Below, one piece after another: positions 1-7,592 of a stretch of DNA of 64,000 bases. The notes under the pieces were generated by a model. That model was given only the letters and a program-made list of their open reading frames with translations, did no database searches and was not told the DNA's origin. The stretch lies in IMG/VR virus record IMGVR_UViG_3300025009_000088, positions 1-64,000 of that record; one strand, written 5' to 3'. A program made the position numbers and the translations under genes. The stretch's first letter is position 1. Every line of letters starts with the position of its first letter. Source of the DNA: a virus.

Positions 1-10
1 GCACCGAGGA

Positions 11-211
11 ATGTCTGCTGTTTTCGATGCAATTCAGTATGGGGTTGCGCAAAGAAAGAGAGGCAGGATAGTGTGCGGAGAATGGAATTCAACTTTATCT
101 GAAATGATGAAACACGCACGTTCACACGAAGATGAATTTTTTGAACCTGTCGTAACCGCCATGCAGGATGTTTACACCGTGCAAAAGAAAGCGAAAGAAG
201 AGGAAGAATGA
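11..211 (+). CDS. Small hypothetical early protein
   Basis: This 66-residue protein is not recognised. It is charged, with an acidic and lysine-rich end (KKAKEEEE). A purine-rich GAGGA lies just before the ATG. Bases 172-184 within it are a one-mismatch copy of the dispersed palindrome. The codons there read Y-T-V-Q, and the mismatch (C for T) turns what would be a TAA stop into CAA. It is the first complete gene of a plus-strand run that probably continues from outside the window. Confidence 0.6.
   Translation: MSAVFDAIQYGVAQRKRGRIVCGEWNSTLSEMMKHARSHEDEFFEPVVTAMQDVYTVQKKAKEEEE
172..184. promoter_or_regulatory. Dispersed palindrome copy, 1 mismatch
   Basis: The site reads TTACACCGTGCAA. The one mismatch avoids an in-frame TAA in the surrounding gene. 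Confidence 0.55.
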
Positions 212-231
212 ATAAAGAAAGGTAGGAAATA

Positions 232-426
232 ATGTGGATACCAAAAAATAAACAATACGAACCTAGTAGACGAGTTGAATTTTATCTTCCAGATAGTTGC
301 ATTGAATGGCTTAATATTCAAGATAACAGGTCGATAAGCGATAATAAAAAAGCAAAAAAGATATTAATTGATGTCTGGTTAAAAAATCAAAATGAGACAA
401 ACAGGAGTTTATCACAAGAGGAATAA
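232..426 (+). CDS. Small hypothetical early protein
   Basis: This 64-residue protein of unknown function has a basic middle and a C-terminal part rich in K, N and Q. The segment VEFYLPDSCIEWLN followed by a basic helix loosely recalls ribbon-helix-helix regulators, but the match is too weak to call. An AGGAAATA ribosome site precedes the ATG. Its stop overlaps the next start (TAATG), so the two genes are translationally coupled. Confidence 0.6.
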   Translation: MWIPKNKQYEPSRRVEFYLPDSCIEWLNIQDNRSISDNKKAKKILIDVWLKNQNETNRSLSQEE

Positions 427-623
427 TGGCAGAAGAAAAGAGCGCAAAAGGAAAAGGAAGGAAGATCGGACGCAACAAAAACAAGTGTGCGCAGTACAAA
501 GCATTTCACACCAGAGACAAGAATAAATTGAAGAAAGTCCTGCGCTCGTCTGGATATGCGGAAGCGGAAAGATATGCAAAGGCGCACAACCTGTTCTCGT
601 ATCTTGGTTCACTGTCGAAATAA
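426..623 (+). CDS. Small basic hypothetical protein
   Basis: This 65-residue protein has a very basic N-terminal half (KGKGRKIGRNKNK). It continues with CAQYKAFHTRDKNKLKK and a helical end, a style seen in small phage proteins next to HNH genes, possibly RNA- or DNA-binding. No catalytic motif is visible. It overlaps both neighbours by TAATG junctions, so the three genes act as one coupled unit with the endonuclease VII-like gene. Confidence 0.6.
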   Translation: MAEEKSAKGKGRKIGRNKNKCAQYKAFHTRDKNKLKKVLRSSGYAEAERYAKAHNLFSYLGSLSK

Positions 624-958
624 TGGTAAGAGTTCCAAAAGCCGCAACGCTAAAAAGATATGGGCTAACTCTTTCTGAGTGGGAGGAAATTTGGCATAGA
701 CAGGGCGAAGTTTGTCCTATCTGCAAGAAAGTTCCCCCGACTGGTAACGTACACGTGGATCATGCACACCGAAGAGGATGGAAGGAAATGAAACCGGAAG
801 AAAGAAAACGCTATGTTCGAGGTGTAATTTGCGCTTTTTGCAACATGCGAGTGATAACGAAGGCTATAAATTTAGAAAAAGCAAGAAATCTTGTAGTGTA
901 CCTTGAGGAGTACGAGAAACGCTATGAAATGGATGTGGTGCAAAAATTGCATGACTAG
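623..958 (+). CDS. Endonuclease VII-like HNH nuclease
   Basis: This 111-residue protein matches the recombination endonuclease VII family, which resolves branched DNA in T4-like phages. The first zinc knuckle is CPIC at about residues 31-34. The ββα-metal core is VHVDHAHRRG at about 44-53, with the catalytic HVDH. The second half is RGVICAFCN at about 70-78, giving the second CxxC. A short C-terminal helix follows. Length fits the short phage versions. A role in resolving replication or packaging intermediates is inferred from the family. It is the last gene before the convergent junction with the late operon. Confidence 0.85.
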   Translation: MVRVPKAATLKRYGLTLSEWEEIWHRQGEVCPICKKVPPTGNVHVDHAHRRGWKEMKPEERKRYVRGVICAFCNMRVITKAINLEKARNLVVYLEEYEKRYEMDVVQKLHD

Positions 959-974
959 AACTGACCATAAGAAA

Positions 975-1004
975 ACAGACAGCGGTTGGATGTGCGCTGT
1001 CTGT
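975..1004 (-). terminator. Terminator hairpin at end of the late operon
   Basis: A perfect 10-bp stem (ACAGACAGCG with CGCTGTCTGT) closes a 10-base loop. In the minus direction it is followed by TTTTCTT, so it fits a rho-independent terminator for the long late transcript. It lies in the 81-base gap between convergent genes, and the stem could also slow plus-strand transcription. Confidence 0.75.
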
Positions 1005-1039
1005 AGTTGTCTCTATGTGTTTGGTGCGTTTAGGAATGT

Positions 1040-1891
1040 TTACAGCACGCTTGAACTTTTGTGTGTCCTGGACGGATTGTAGTACGATGGAACCCAACTG
1101 CCAACTGGAAGCGGTTGAAGGCGACTTAGCGGGAGGGCGTTCATTTGTTTCTTGGAAGCCCAAAACATCGGAACATCAAAAGCATTGTATCCGTCAATGT
1201 GAAGATGAGGGAATGGGTTCTCAACGTAAGTGCCGTCAGATAATTTGTCTGGATAGATCATCGTTGCGCGATGAACAAGCCAGTATTTATACTTTAGCTC
1301 GTTGACCGTTTGCTGTACCCACCAGTGGTTTTCGCTTGTAACAATCTCTCCAGATGGGGGATTCAGCGTACTATAGTCAATTGTTTCTGTCCAAATCCAT
1401 TTCTGTACCGTACCTTCATACACCGCGTCAAACGTCTTTGTGCCTGGAACCATCCTGACGGGATTGCGAGTGGTGGTTATAGTCTCGTGGCAGATCGGCT
1501 CCCTGCCTAGATTACTTCCGTCAATGGCAAACCAGTTTGCGTCAGACCCTCTTCCATTGAAAAAAGCCAACCCGCCATCGCACAAGCCCTTGAACTTTTT
1601 TATGAGATACTCGCGCCCAAGAGCGCGAATATGGGGTGGCGCAAACTCCACGAACAACCCAAACAGTAACCACTGTTGCGGATCAGTTAGGGCTATCTTC
1701 CAGTTATCATAGCCTTTGATGGTGGACGGATATGCCTTGTTGTTTTCCAATGCCACAACGAGGGATTTGCCAACATATCCATTCGGCTTGTATTGAGGAA
1801 GCAACCAGTACATTCCCTCTTGCTCAACACGCCAGATATTAGGGGTTGGCGGAGGAATGGGCGGAACGGTAATTTCAACTTTGACCTGCAT
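1040..1891 (-). CDS. Hypothetical late protein after endolysin
   Basis: This 283-residue soluble protein is rich in Trp, Tyr and Pro and starts with a proline-rich segment (PPIPPPTPNIW). No signal peptide, membrane segment or catalytic motif is recognised. It is the last gene of the late operon, just after the endolysin, so a lysis, host-surface or accessory virion role is possible. It is translated from a plain ATG 19 bases past the endolysin stop. Function unknown. Confidence 0.7.
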   Translation of the reverse strand: MQVKVEITVPPIPPPTPNIWRVEQEGMYWLLPQYKPNGYVGKSLVVALENNKAYPSTIKGYDNWKIALTDPQQWLLFGLFVEFAPPHIRALGREYLIKKFKGLCDGGLAFFNGRGSDANWFAIDGSNLGREPICHETITTTRNPVRMVPGTKTFDAVYEGTVQKWIWTETIDYSTLNPPSGEIVTSENHWWVQQTVNELKYKYWLVHRATMIYPDKLSDGTYVENPFPHLHIDGYNAFDVPMFWASKKQMNALPLSRLQPLPVGSWVPSYYNPSRTHKSSSVL

Positions 1892-1910
1892 ATAAGGTTA
1901 ATCCTATAAT

Positions 1911-2957
1911 CTAGTTGATGCCGATGACTACTTTTGTTCCGGCTGGATAGGTCGCGCCGAAAACCTGCACGCCATTGGCGGTGACGGTTACGGGGAAGTC
2001 TTCTCCAGCAGGAGGAGTGGTTGGTTCGGTAGTCGAATCCAAACGGATGAATTGACGTGCGCCCTTCTCCTGTATCCACATTGCAGACTGCGAGAGTCCG
2101 TTGACCTTGACGACGTGCCACCAACCGTTTTCGATACGATCTGCCTCAACTTTGTCGTTTATATTTACATAGCCAGGGCTTGTGCTATTTACGCTAGGCT
2201 GAGAATATCCCAACCTTGTTTCCAACATAGTTCCTAAGTACATATCGCCTCCAGTTGGCGGAACATACGCACCGCCGAATAAAGATTGCAATTCTTCAAT
2301 TGTCAAATTGGTTTTATTTTCATCTACGGTTTTCTTATTGTTTGTCAGACCATATTCCTGCGGATTTCCTGTCCATGAATTTTGGTGGATAAGCCAATTA
2401 TCAAACGGCGCAGGTGCTTTCCTGAGTTTCTCACTCGCAGATGCCCACCAGGGCGCAACAGGCGGATCGTCGTCTGGGTCTGCGAGCCAAATTCCCGCAA
2501 ACAACCTTGTCCATATTGATTGCGAAGTGCCGTAAGATAACCAGTAGCCCCAATTGGTGTAGAGGATTAGTTTTCCATTGTAACCAAGTTCAAACATGCG
2601 ATTTGAGGCATTCCATAGATCATCGTAGTTTGGAATGGAATCCATGTATGCTTCGAAATCCACCGCTATCAAAGGCTCGTTTTTTAGCCTAGAATACCAA
2701 AACTCGCCCTGCGCCCTTGGGTCGTACCAGTTTCGTCCATGACACCACGTGTAAGGCGCGGCCAATTTCCGTGCGCCTCGTGCGCTCTGTATGGCTTGTG
2801 GATAGTACGGAGTGTCTCTTGTGCCGTCGCAAGCCTTGAAAAACGTAAAAATAGACTTAGACGCGGCGAAATTTATCGGAATATAGTACAGTTCGCCAAA
2901 CGAATTTGTTCCGGCATAGTCATAAAAACTATGATCTGAGCCTATTAAAAATGACAT
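1911..2957 (-). CDS. Endolysin, GH25-type lysozyme with SH3-like domain
   Basis: This 348-residue protein cuts host peptidoglycan at lysis. The N-terminal about 220 residues look like the GH25 muramidase barrel: GSDHSFYDYAG at the start, LIAVDFEAY (the D-x-E acid pair) near residue 95, and ILYTNWGYW near 130. A bacterial SH3-like region follows at about 240-300 (TRLGYSQPSVNSTSPGYVN, then ENGWWHVVKV), typically for cell-wall binding. A further C-terminal β-rich stretch is unassigned. No signal peptide is seen, so export would need a holin. It sits between a holin-like gene and the operon end. Confidence 0.8.
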   Translation of the reverse strand: MSFLIGSDHSFYDYAGTNSFGELYYIPINFAASKSIFTFFKACDGTRDTPYYPQAIQSARGARKLAAPYTWCHGRNWYDPRAQGEFWYSRLKNEPLIAVDFEAYMDSIPNYDDLWNASNRMFELGYNGKLILYTNWGYWLSYGTSQSIWTRLFAGIWLADPDDDPPVAPWWASASEKLRKAPAPFDNWLIHQNSWTGNPQEYGLTNNKKTVDENKTNLTIEELQSLFGGAYVPPTGGDMYLGTMLETRLGYSQPSVNSTSPGYVNINDKVEADRIENGWWHVVKVNGLSQSAMWIQEKGARQFIRLDSTTEPTTPPAGEDFPVTVTANGVQVFGATYPAGTKVVIGIN

Positions 2958-3022
2958 ACTTCTCTTTTGTTCCTAACAGAAGTATATCAGAGCAGAGCGC
3001 AGGAAGTCTAGTCTAGGTTATA

Positions 3023-3343
3023 TTATCTTGAGATTATCTGCCACAACGAGGTCATAAACAAACCCAACCCAATAACCGCAACCGCCCAAATGCCGGACCT
3101 GATTTCCGCAATTGTTTTGTGGTCTGTTTCCTGCCTGACCTCAAGAACGGCGTGCTTTGAAACCAGTCCTTCTTCTGGATTTCCGTTTCCGGTCACTATC
3201 TTTCTTAGAACGGCTTGCTGTGTTTCTACGTTTGCGACTCGGCTGTGTTCTAGTAAACAAAATGGGAAGCCGTCTTTTCCGAGTCTTGCCAGAGTAACGC
3301 TTACGGTGTTCTCGATCAGGAGTTTTATCTCAGCGTCTATCAT
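3023..3343 (-). CDS. Holin-like small membrane protein
   Basis: This 106-residue protein has a single C-terminal membrane segment (IWAVAVIGLGLFMTSLWQII, about 84-103) after a soluble part. The ATG chosen has AGGAAAA upstream; a longer reading frame exists but has no ribosome site. Its position directly before the endolysin suggests a holin or other lysis protein. One membrane segment fits class III-type holins or a spanin-like accessory. Assignment rests on topology and neighbourhood only. Confidence 0.6.
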   Translation of the reverse strand: MIDAEIKLLIENTVSVTLARLGKDGFPFCLLEHSRVANVETQQAVLRKIVTGNGNPEEGLVSKHAVLEVRQETDHKTIAEIRSGIWAVAVIGLGLFMTSLWQIISR

Positions 3344-3405
3344 TGATGTTTTTCCTAAAATTCGGATTTGAGTAAAGTAAGTATAACAAATCGCAGTATA
3401 TATGT

Positions 3406-4305
3406 CTATGTTGGTCTTATGGACACCTTTTTTACACGGTGTAATTTTGAAGTCCCTCTGCCGAGTGCGCCGCAAGCGGAACAGCGGAAGCCGTCGAATA
3501 AGCCCTGGGGAGTTGCGTATTGGACAGTCCATGAAATGTCCGTGCTTTCGCACCTAGGACATACATCTTTGTCGTGGTCGGTGTAAATTCCTAGGTTTGG
3601 ATGGTTTGGTATCCAGGGCAGGAACTTCAAATACAAATCTTCGAGGAGTGGAGCAACATCGTTTTTGCAGTACGAAAGCATTTTTGCAAGTGCGTCTTTT
3701 TCTCCTCTACCGCACCTGCGCCAATCATCCATGACCATCTTCGGCTTTCCACCAATACCGAGAATCTCTCTGCCCATGTAGTCAAGCCCATTGGACGGAA
3801 ACGCAAACTTATCCTTTGCGACTCTGAGCGTATCAACTACCGAATAGAATGACGGAGGAGGCAAGCCGTGTTTCAGAAACTTTGTATTTAGTCTCTTGAT
3901 GTCAAATCCTATCCCGTTCTGAGAAACCAATATATCGGCTTGGTCAAGTAGTTTCCATACGCCTTCGATGATACTTTCTTCGTTTCTTTCAATTGCTTCT
4001 TTCGGTGTTACAACAGCCCCCATGATTTCTGGATTACACAACCACTTTGCGGCATAGCACAGGATCGACCAATCTTTTCTGATGTTGTCTGGTTGTATGT
4101 ACTCCGTTTTCAAGTCCCAGATACCATCCACTTCCATAAACATTGTTTCTATGTCGATCAACAATATCTTTGCGGTTCGTGGATGTCTAGGCTCGAAACT
4201 CTGATACTTATGACATTTTGGACACTGGTATCTTGCGTTCTTCTGCGTTCCTTTTGGCTTTCTACGTAACCATAGAATATTATGTCCGCAGTAACGGCAT
4301 TTCAT
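3406..4305 (-). CDS. DnaQ-fold 3'-5' exonuclease with terminal zinc ribbons
   Basis: This 299-residue protein carries the three exonuclease motifs of the RNase H-like/DnaQ fold. They are LLIDIET (about 47-53), SQNGIGFDIKRL (about 128-139) and YCKNDV (about 210-215). It therefore probably removes nucleotides from 3' ends, as in the YprB/RNaseH_2 group. An N-terminal zinc ribbon (CRYC, then CPKC) and a C-terminal one (CPRC, then CSAC) flank the nuclease. A nuclease between two holin-like genes is odd. Bases 3432-3444 are a perfect copy of the dispersed palindrome, encoding L-H-R-V. Confidence 0.75.
   Translation of the reverse strand: MKCRYCGHNILWLRRKPKGTQKNARYQCPKCHKYQSFEPRHPRTAKILLIDIETMFMEVDGIWDLKTEYIQPDNIRKDWSILCYAAKWLCNPEIMGAVVTPKEAIERNEESIIEGVWKLLDQADILVSQNGIGFDIKRLNTKFLKHGLPPPSFYSVVDTLRVAKDKFAFPSNGLDYMGREILGIGGKPKMVMDDWRRCGRGEKDALAKMLSYCKNDVAPLLEDLYLKFLPWIPNHPNLGIYTDHDKDVCPRCESTDISWTVQYATPQGLFDGFRCSACGALGRGTSKLHRVKKVSIRPT
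3432..3444. promoter_or_regulatory. Dispersed palindrome copy, perfect
   Basis: The site is TTACACGGTGTAA inside the exonuclease gene. On the coding strand it is read in the frame TTA-CAC-CGT-GTA. Confidence 0.7.
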
Positions 4306-4369
4306 AGTACCTTCCTTTCAATATTCACATAATTATATAATGCGAACATTAATAGAACATTAGTGTTTT

Positions 4370-4813
4370 TTACGGTATTTTATCCAATAGAGCAACGATC
4401 ATGCCCGTAAAACTTACCGCACCAAACACCCATCCCCAAAAGTCTGCGCGTCCTTTCTTCTCTCCCTCCAATCCAACCCTGTTTTGTTTCAGTTCATCAA
4501 TCTGCCTTTGAAAGTCCTTGTTGCTCATTTCGTATTCGGTTCTAGTGATTAGGTTTTCAAGAATAACCTTGAACTCTGCCGCGACCTTTGACGCTCGCGC
4601 AGTCTCGCCATTCAGCATCTCTAGGTGGGTGTTGTTCTTTTCATCAAACAGGTCAAGCGCCCTCTGTGACGTTTCTCTGTCGCGCTCAATGGTGGTGGAT
4701 ATATTTGCAACCTTTTCTAGCAACAATTCTTTTAGCGCGGAAATTACCTCGTCATAATGCTTGACAAGACTAACCGAATCTTTGTATGTGAAACTGCCGT
4801 TTTTTTCTGTCAT
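4370..4813 (-). CDS. Coiled-coil protein with C-terminal membrane anchor
   Basis: This 147-residue protein has a long charged helical region (about 15-115) rich in E, K and R. One membrane segment follows (WVFGAVSFTGMIVALL, about 127-142). This topology is common in phage tail-adjacent holin or membrane-anchoring proteins. It starts by an ATGA overlap with the fibre gene's end, so translation is coupled. A holin or antiholin role is inferred from position. Confidence 0.6.
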   Translation of the reverse strand: MTEKNGSFTYKDSVSLVKHYDEVISALKELLLEKVANISTTIERDRETSQRALDLFDEKNNTHLEMLNGETARASKVAAEFKVILENLITRTEYEMSNKDFQRQIDELKQNRVGLEGEKKGRADFWGWVFGAVSFTGMIVALLDKIP

Positions 4814-6621
4814 GCAGAAATCTCCGTTACTGTAATCGAGCTTACAAATGCTCCGCCTAAATATCTACTTCCGCCAGACCCGTTTACCGTTAGCGTTCCA
4901 GAAACATTAGACCCAACTCGAATCTTGAATGTAATTGGGCTAGTTGTTCCAGCAACCATCCAGTGAGCAATGTTCAAATAAGTAGAATAACCGCCCAACT
5001 GTCCAGAAACAGTCGCGCTCAACGCATCTGCGACAGAATCTTGGAATAAGGCTACAATCCTATTACTGGTGGCTGAATGAGAAACATGCACAATGACTTC
5101 AATTAGCAGTTTGTTAGATGCGCTTGACGGAGTAATGGAGACTGTCATAATCTCCTCGCCCTCTGTGTTCTGCGGTATCGTATCGTCCCAAGGGATTAGC
5201 GTGGTGTGGGCGGAACCAGTTGCCATTGACGTATTCACAACTTGCATAATCTTCTGCGCAGAAGACGAGCCTGTTACAAATACCGTTGCAACAGAACCGC
5301 TCATAGTTACGTCTATGTTGTCTCCAACGAAGTTCAACACAGAGCCGGTTCCAAGCGGAGTTCCTTCATTCCAGATAATTACGCCATCTGCGTTTACGGG
5401 CGCTGGCAAATTTGTCACGTTGATTTGCGCGGTTGACCCAGATATTGTTGCAGATAAGTTGTCTCCAAAGTTTAGGAGTAGCGCGCTTCCCTGCGAACTT
5501 CCGTCATCAAGGATAACTACAGAACCAGTGATCGGCGGATTTGCCGATCCTCCAACCGAACCAGTAATAAATAATCTCGCAACCGAACCGCTTATGCTTA
5601 CGTCCGCATTTGCCCCAACCACATTCAATATCAGTGCGGAACCTTGAATAACTCCTTCGTCTTGGAAAACAATTGAACCCGTGATTGGAGGCTCGGCGGA
5701 ACCGCCAGCAGAACCGGATACAATCTCCCACGCGCCGTCTTTTCGACCATAAACATACCCGTCCGAAGGCGCGTCCGTCAGTAAAAGACTGTCGCTTCCT
5801 CCATATGGAAAAGTATGTAAGTTTCCATCGGAACTAGCCCAAACCGTCCTGTCTCCCGACATTGGAGACGATATTCCGGTTTGTATTTCTAGGCTTATCT
5901 TTCCAAACCAACCAGATAACCAATGCTTATTGGGCTGACCAAGCCCCCAACTCATATCTGCGCTTGGGATAATGTCTGTGTTTACGGCAGTTGTTCCGAG
6001 GTTGCTTAGTTCGGTATTTGCCCCAGAAGCAGAGCCAGTTATAAATAGTCTTGCGACTGTTCCGCTTATACTAACGTCTGCGTTTATCCCAATAATGTCT
6101 AATATTGTTGCCGATCCCTTAGTAACCCCTTCGTCCCAAAATACAATAGAGCCCGTAACTGGCTGGTTTCCAGTGCTGTCTATTATGGCTACGCGGGCCG
6201 TGTCTCCAACCATAGTAACGCTTACGTTGTCTCCAACAAAGTTTAGCGTCGTGCCAGTTCCAACAGCAAGTCCTTCGTCCTGTACGGCAATAGAAGGTAC
6301 TAAATAGTGGCTATGTTCTGGCAGGAACGAAGAACTTGCCCCCCAACTTGCGTATCTCTTCGAATCTCTGCTTGTGATTTTATATATTCCGCCAACCCAA
6401 TTTAGCAAAACCGGAAGATCGTATACTGCGGAAACTTTATCGTTGAATACCTGAACTATTTCGTTGGTATTTCTCAGGCGCACATATACATATCCGGCGC
6501 GCCCAGGAACAAGAACTGTTTTCGAGGTTACGGGAAGTCCGAGGATGCCAGCGATTTCCTGTTTTTCCTGCGGTCTATCTTTGCTATATTTTTTGAATTG
6601 CTTAAAAAGTTTATTGTTCAT
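4810..6621 (-). CDS. Tail fibre protein with five β-repeats
   Basis: This 603-residue protein is probably a receptor-binding fibre. After an N-terminal region of about 105 residues it has five copies of a 40-50 residue module. The pattern is (I/V)xxxDEGxxxGSA, then LNxxGxNxxVSISGSVARLF and ITGS. Two copies come before a middle segment (MSWGLGQPNKHWLSGWFGKI, typical of trimeric fibres) and three after it. The C-terminal about 130 residues resemble a β-sandwich fibre tip. Gly, Ser, Thr and Val dominate and Cys is scarce. It lies downstream of the tail-tip genes, as expected. Confidence 0.75.
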   Translation of the reverse strand: MNNKLFKQFKKYSKDRPQEKQEIAGILGLPVTSKTVLVPGRAGYVYVRLRNTNEIVQVFNDKVSAVYDLPVLLNWVGGIYKITSRDSKRYASWGASSSFLPEHSHYLVPSIAVQDEGLAVGTGTTLNFVGDNVSVTMVGDTARVAIIDSTGNQPVTGSIVFWDEGVTKGSATILDIIGINADVSISGTVARLFITGSASGANTELSNLGTTAVNTDIIPSADMSWGLGQPNKHWLSGWFGKISLEIQTGISSPMSGDRTVWASSDGNLHTFPYGGSDSLLLTDAPSDGYVYGRKDGAWEIVSGSAGGSAEPPITGSIVFQDEGVIQGSALILNVVGANADVSISGSVARLFITGSVGGSANPPITGSVVILDDGSSQGSALLLNFGDNLSATISGSTAQINVTNLPAPVNADGVIIWNEGTPLGTGSVLNFVGDNIDVTMSGSVATVFVTGSSSAQKIMQVVNTSMATGSAHTTLIPWDDTIPQNTEGEEIMTVSITPSSASNKLLIEVIVHVSHSATSNRIVALFQDSVADALSATVSGQLGGYSTYLNIAHWMVAGTTSPITFKIRVGSNVSGTLTVNGSGGSRYLGGAFVSSITVTEISA

Positions 6622-6623
6622 TA

Positions 6624-7592
6624 CTAACTCGTCTCTAGTATCATTACGTTTCTCGCTCCAGATGTCATTACATAATTTCCGCCATCGGTAGAAACCGCAA
6701 CGAATAGATTATTGTTGTAGGCTACGGATTGCCATTGATTATCCTCTGCGCTTACTCTTATTGTCCAAGTAATTCCATCAGGAGAGGTCATTACTAATGC
6801 GTTTGGATCGGAATAGCCGCTGGCGGCGGCTACCGCTACGAAAAGACCTCCGCCAAATGAAACAGAGTTCCAAGAACAGTGTGTTGCGCTTTCCCTCAGC
6901 GTCCAAACAACCCCATCTGGCGATGTCATTACTAGATGATTTGGATTAGGGTCGCCAACCTCTGCGCCTGCAACCGCAACGAAAATGCCCTTTCCGTATG
7001 TAACTCCAGTCCAATAATAATCTGCCGCGCTTGCTCTCTCTGTCCAGGTAATTCCGTCTGGAGAAGTAATTACGCGGTTTCCAACACCAGTTCTGGATAC
7101 TGCAACAAACAATCCATTTCCGTAAGTTACCGACATCCATTCATTGTCTACCGTTTCTACGGAAGTTGCCCACGCGCTTCCGTCTGTAGAGTACATTATC
7201 TTATCTCTAGCAAAACCATCAACAGCAACAGCAACAAACGTTCCATCTCCGTAAGCGACGGAGCGCCAAGGAACATCGTTTATATATAGTCCTGGGTCTA
7301 CCGCTGTCCACGAGATGCCGTCTGTCGAAGTCATCACTCGATAAACGCCGCCGCCTTCTGGAAGATTCCACCCCACTGCCACAAAAACGCCATTTCCATA
7401 AGCAACAGAGTACCACATATTCTCTGATGCGGCTGTTCTTGCTGTCCACTCAATTCCATCAGGAGAGGTCATTACACGAACTGTTCCGGCAGACGCAACA
7501 GCTACCCACAATCCGCCACCATAAACAACAGATCGCCAGTGGCTACTCTGAACGCCTAACCTTGGAAACCAAACGATACCAGCCTGCGTCAT
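6624..7592 (-). CDS. Seven-repeat β-propeller, probable tail-tip adhesin
   Basis: This 322-residue protein consists almost wholly of seven repeats of about 43 residues. Each has the form W-x-SVxYGxGxFVAV, then VMTSPDGxxWT (an Asp-box/BNR-like turn). The last repeat lacks its final strand, so the propeller may be closed by the N-terminal strand. The family is known for sugar binding or hydrolysis, but no sialidase catalytic arginines or acids can be assigned. It overlaps the preceding tail gene by ATGA and is followed by the fibre gene, so host-surface binding is likely. Confidence 0.75.
   Translation of the reverse strand: MTQAGIVWFPRLGVQSSHWRSVVYGGGLWVAVASAGTVRVMTSPDGIEWTARTAASENMWYSVAYGNGVFVAVGWNLPEGGGVYRVMTSTDGISWTAVDPGLYINDVPWRSVAYGDGTFVAVAVDGFARDKIMYSTDGSAWATSVETVDNEWMSVTYGNGLFVAVSRTGVGNRVITSPDGITWTERASAADYYWTGVTYGKGIFVAVAGAEVGDPNPNHLVMTSPDGVVWTLRESATHCSWNSVSFGGGLFVAVAAASGYSDPNALVMTSPDGITWTIRVSAEDNQWQSVAYNNNLFVAVSTDGGNYVMTSGARNVMILETS

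Noticed and set aside
864-1163. Minus-strand reading frame of 99 codons across the convergent junction
   Set aside because: It overlaps the endonuclease VII-like gene and the terminator and shows no protein-like features; a shadow frame.
1693-2124. Minus-strand reading frame of 143 codons between late genes
   Set aside because: It lies in another frame of the endolysin and its neighbour, and its Arg/Cys-rich translation looks like a shadow.
5093-5647. Plus-strand reading frame of 184 codons opposite the fibre gene
   Set aside because: It mirrors the repetitive fibre gene; low-complexity antisense frames are expected there.
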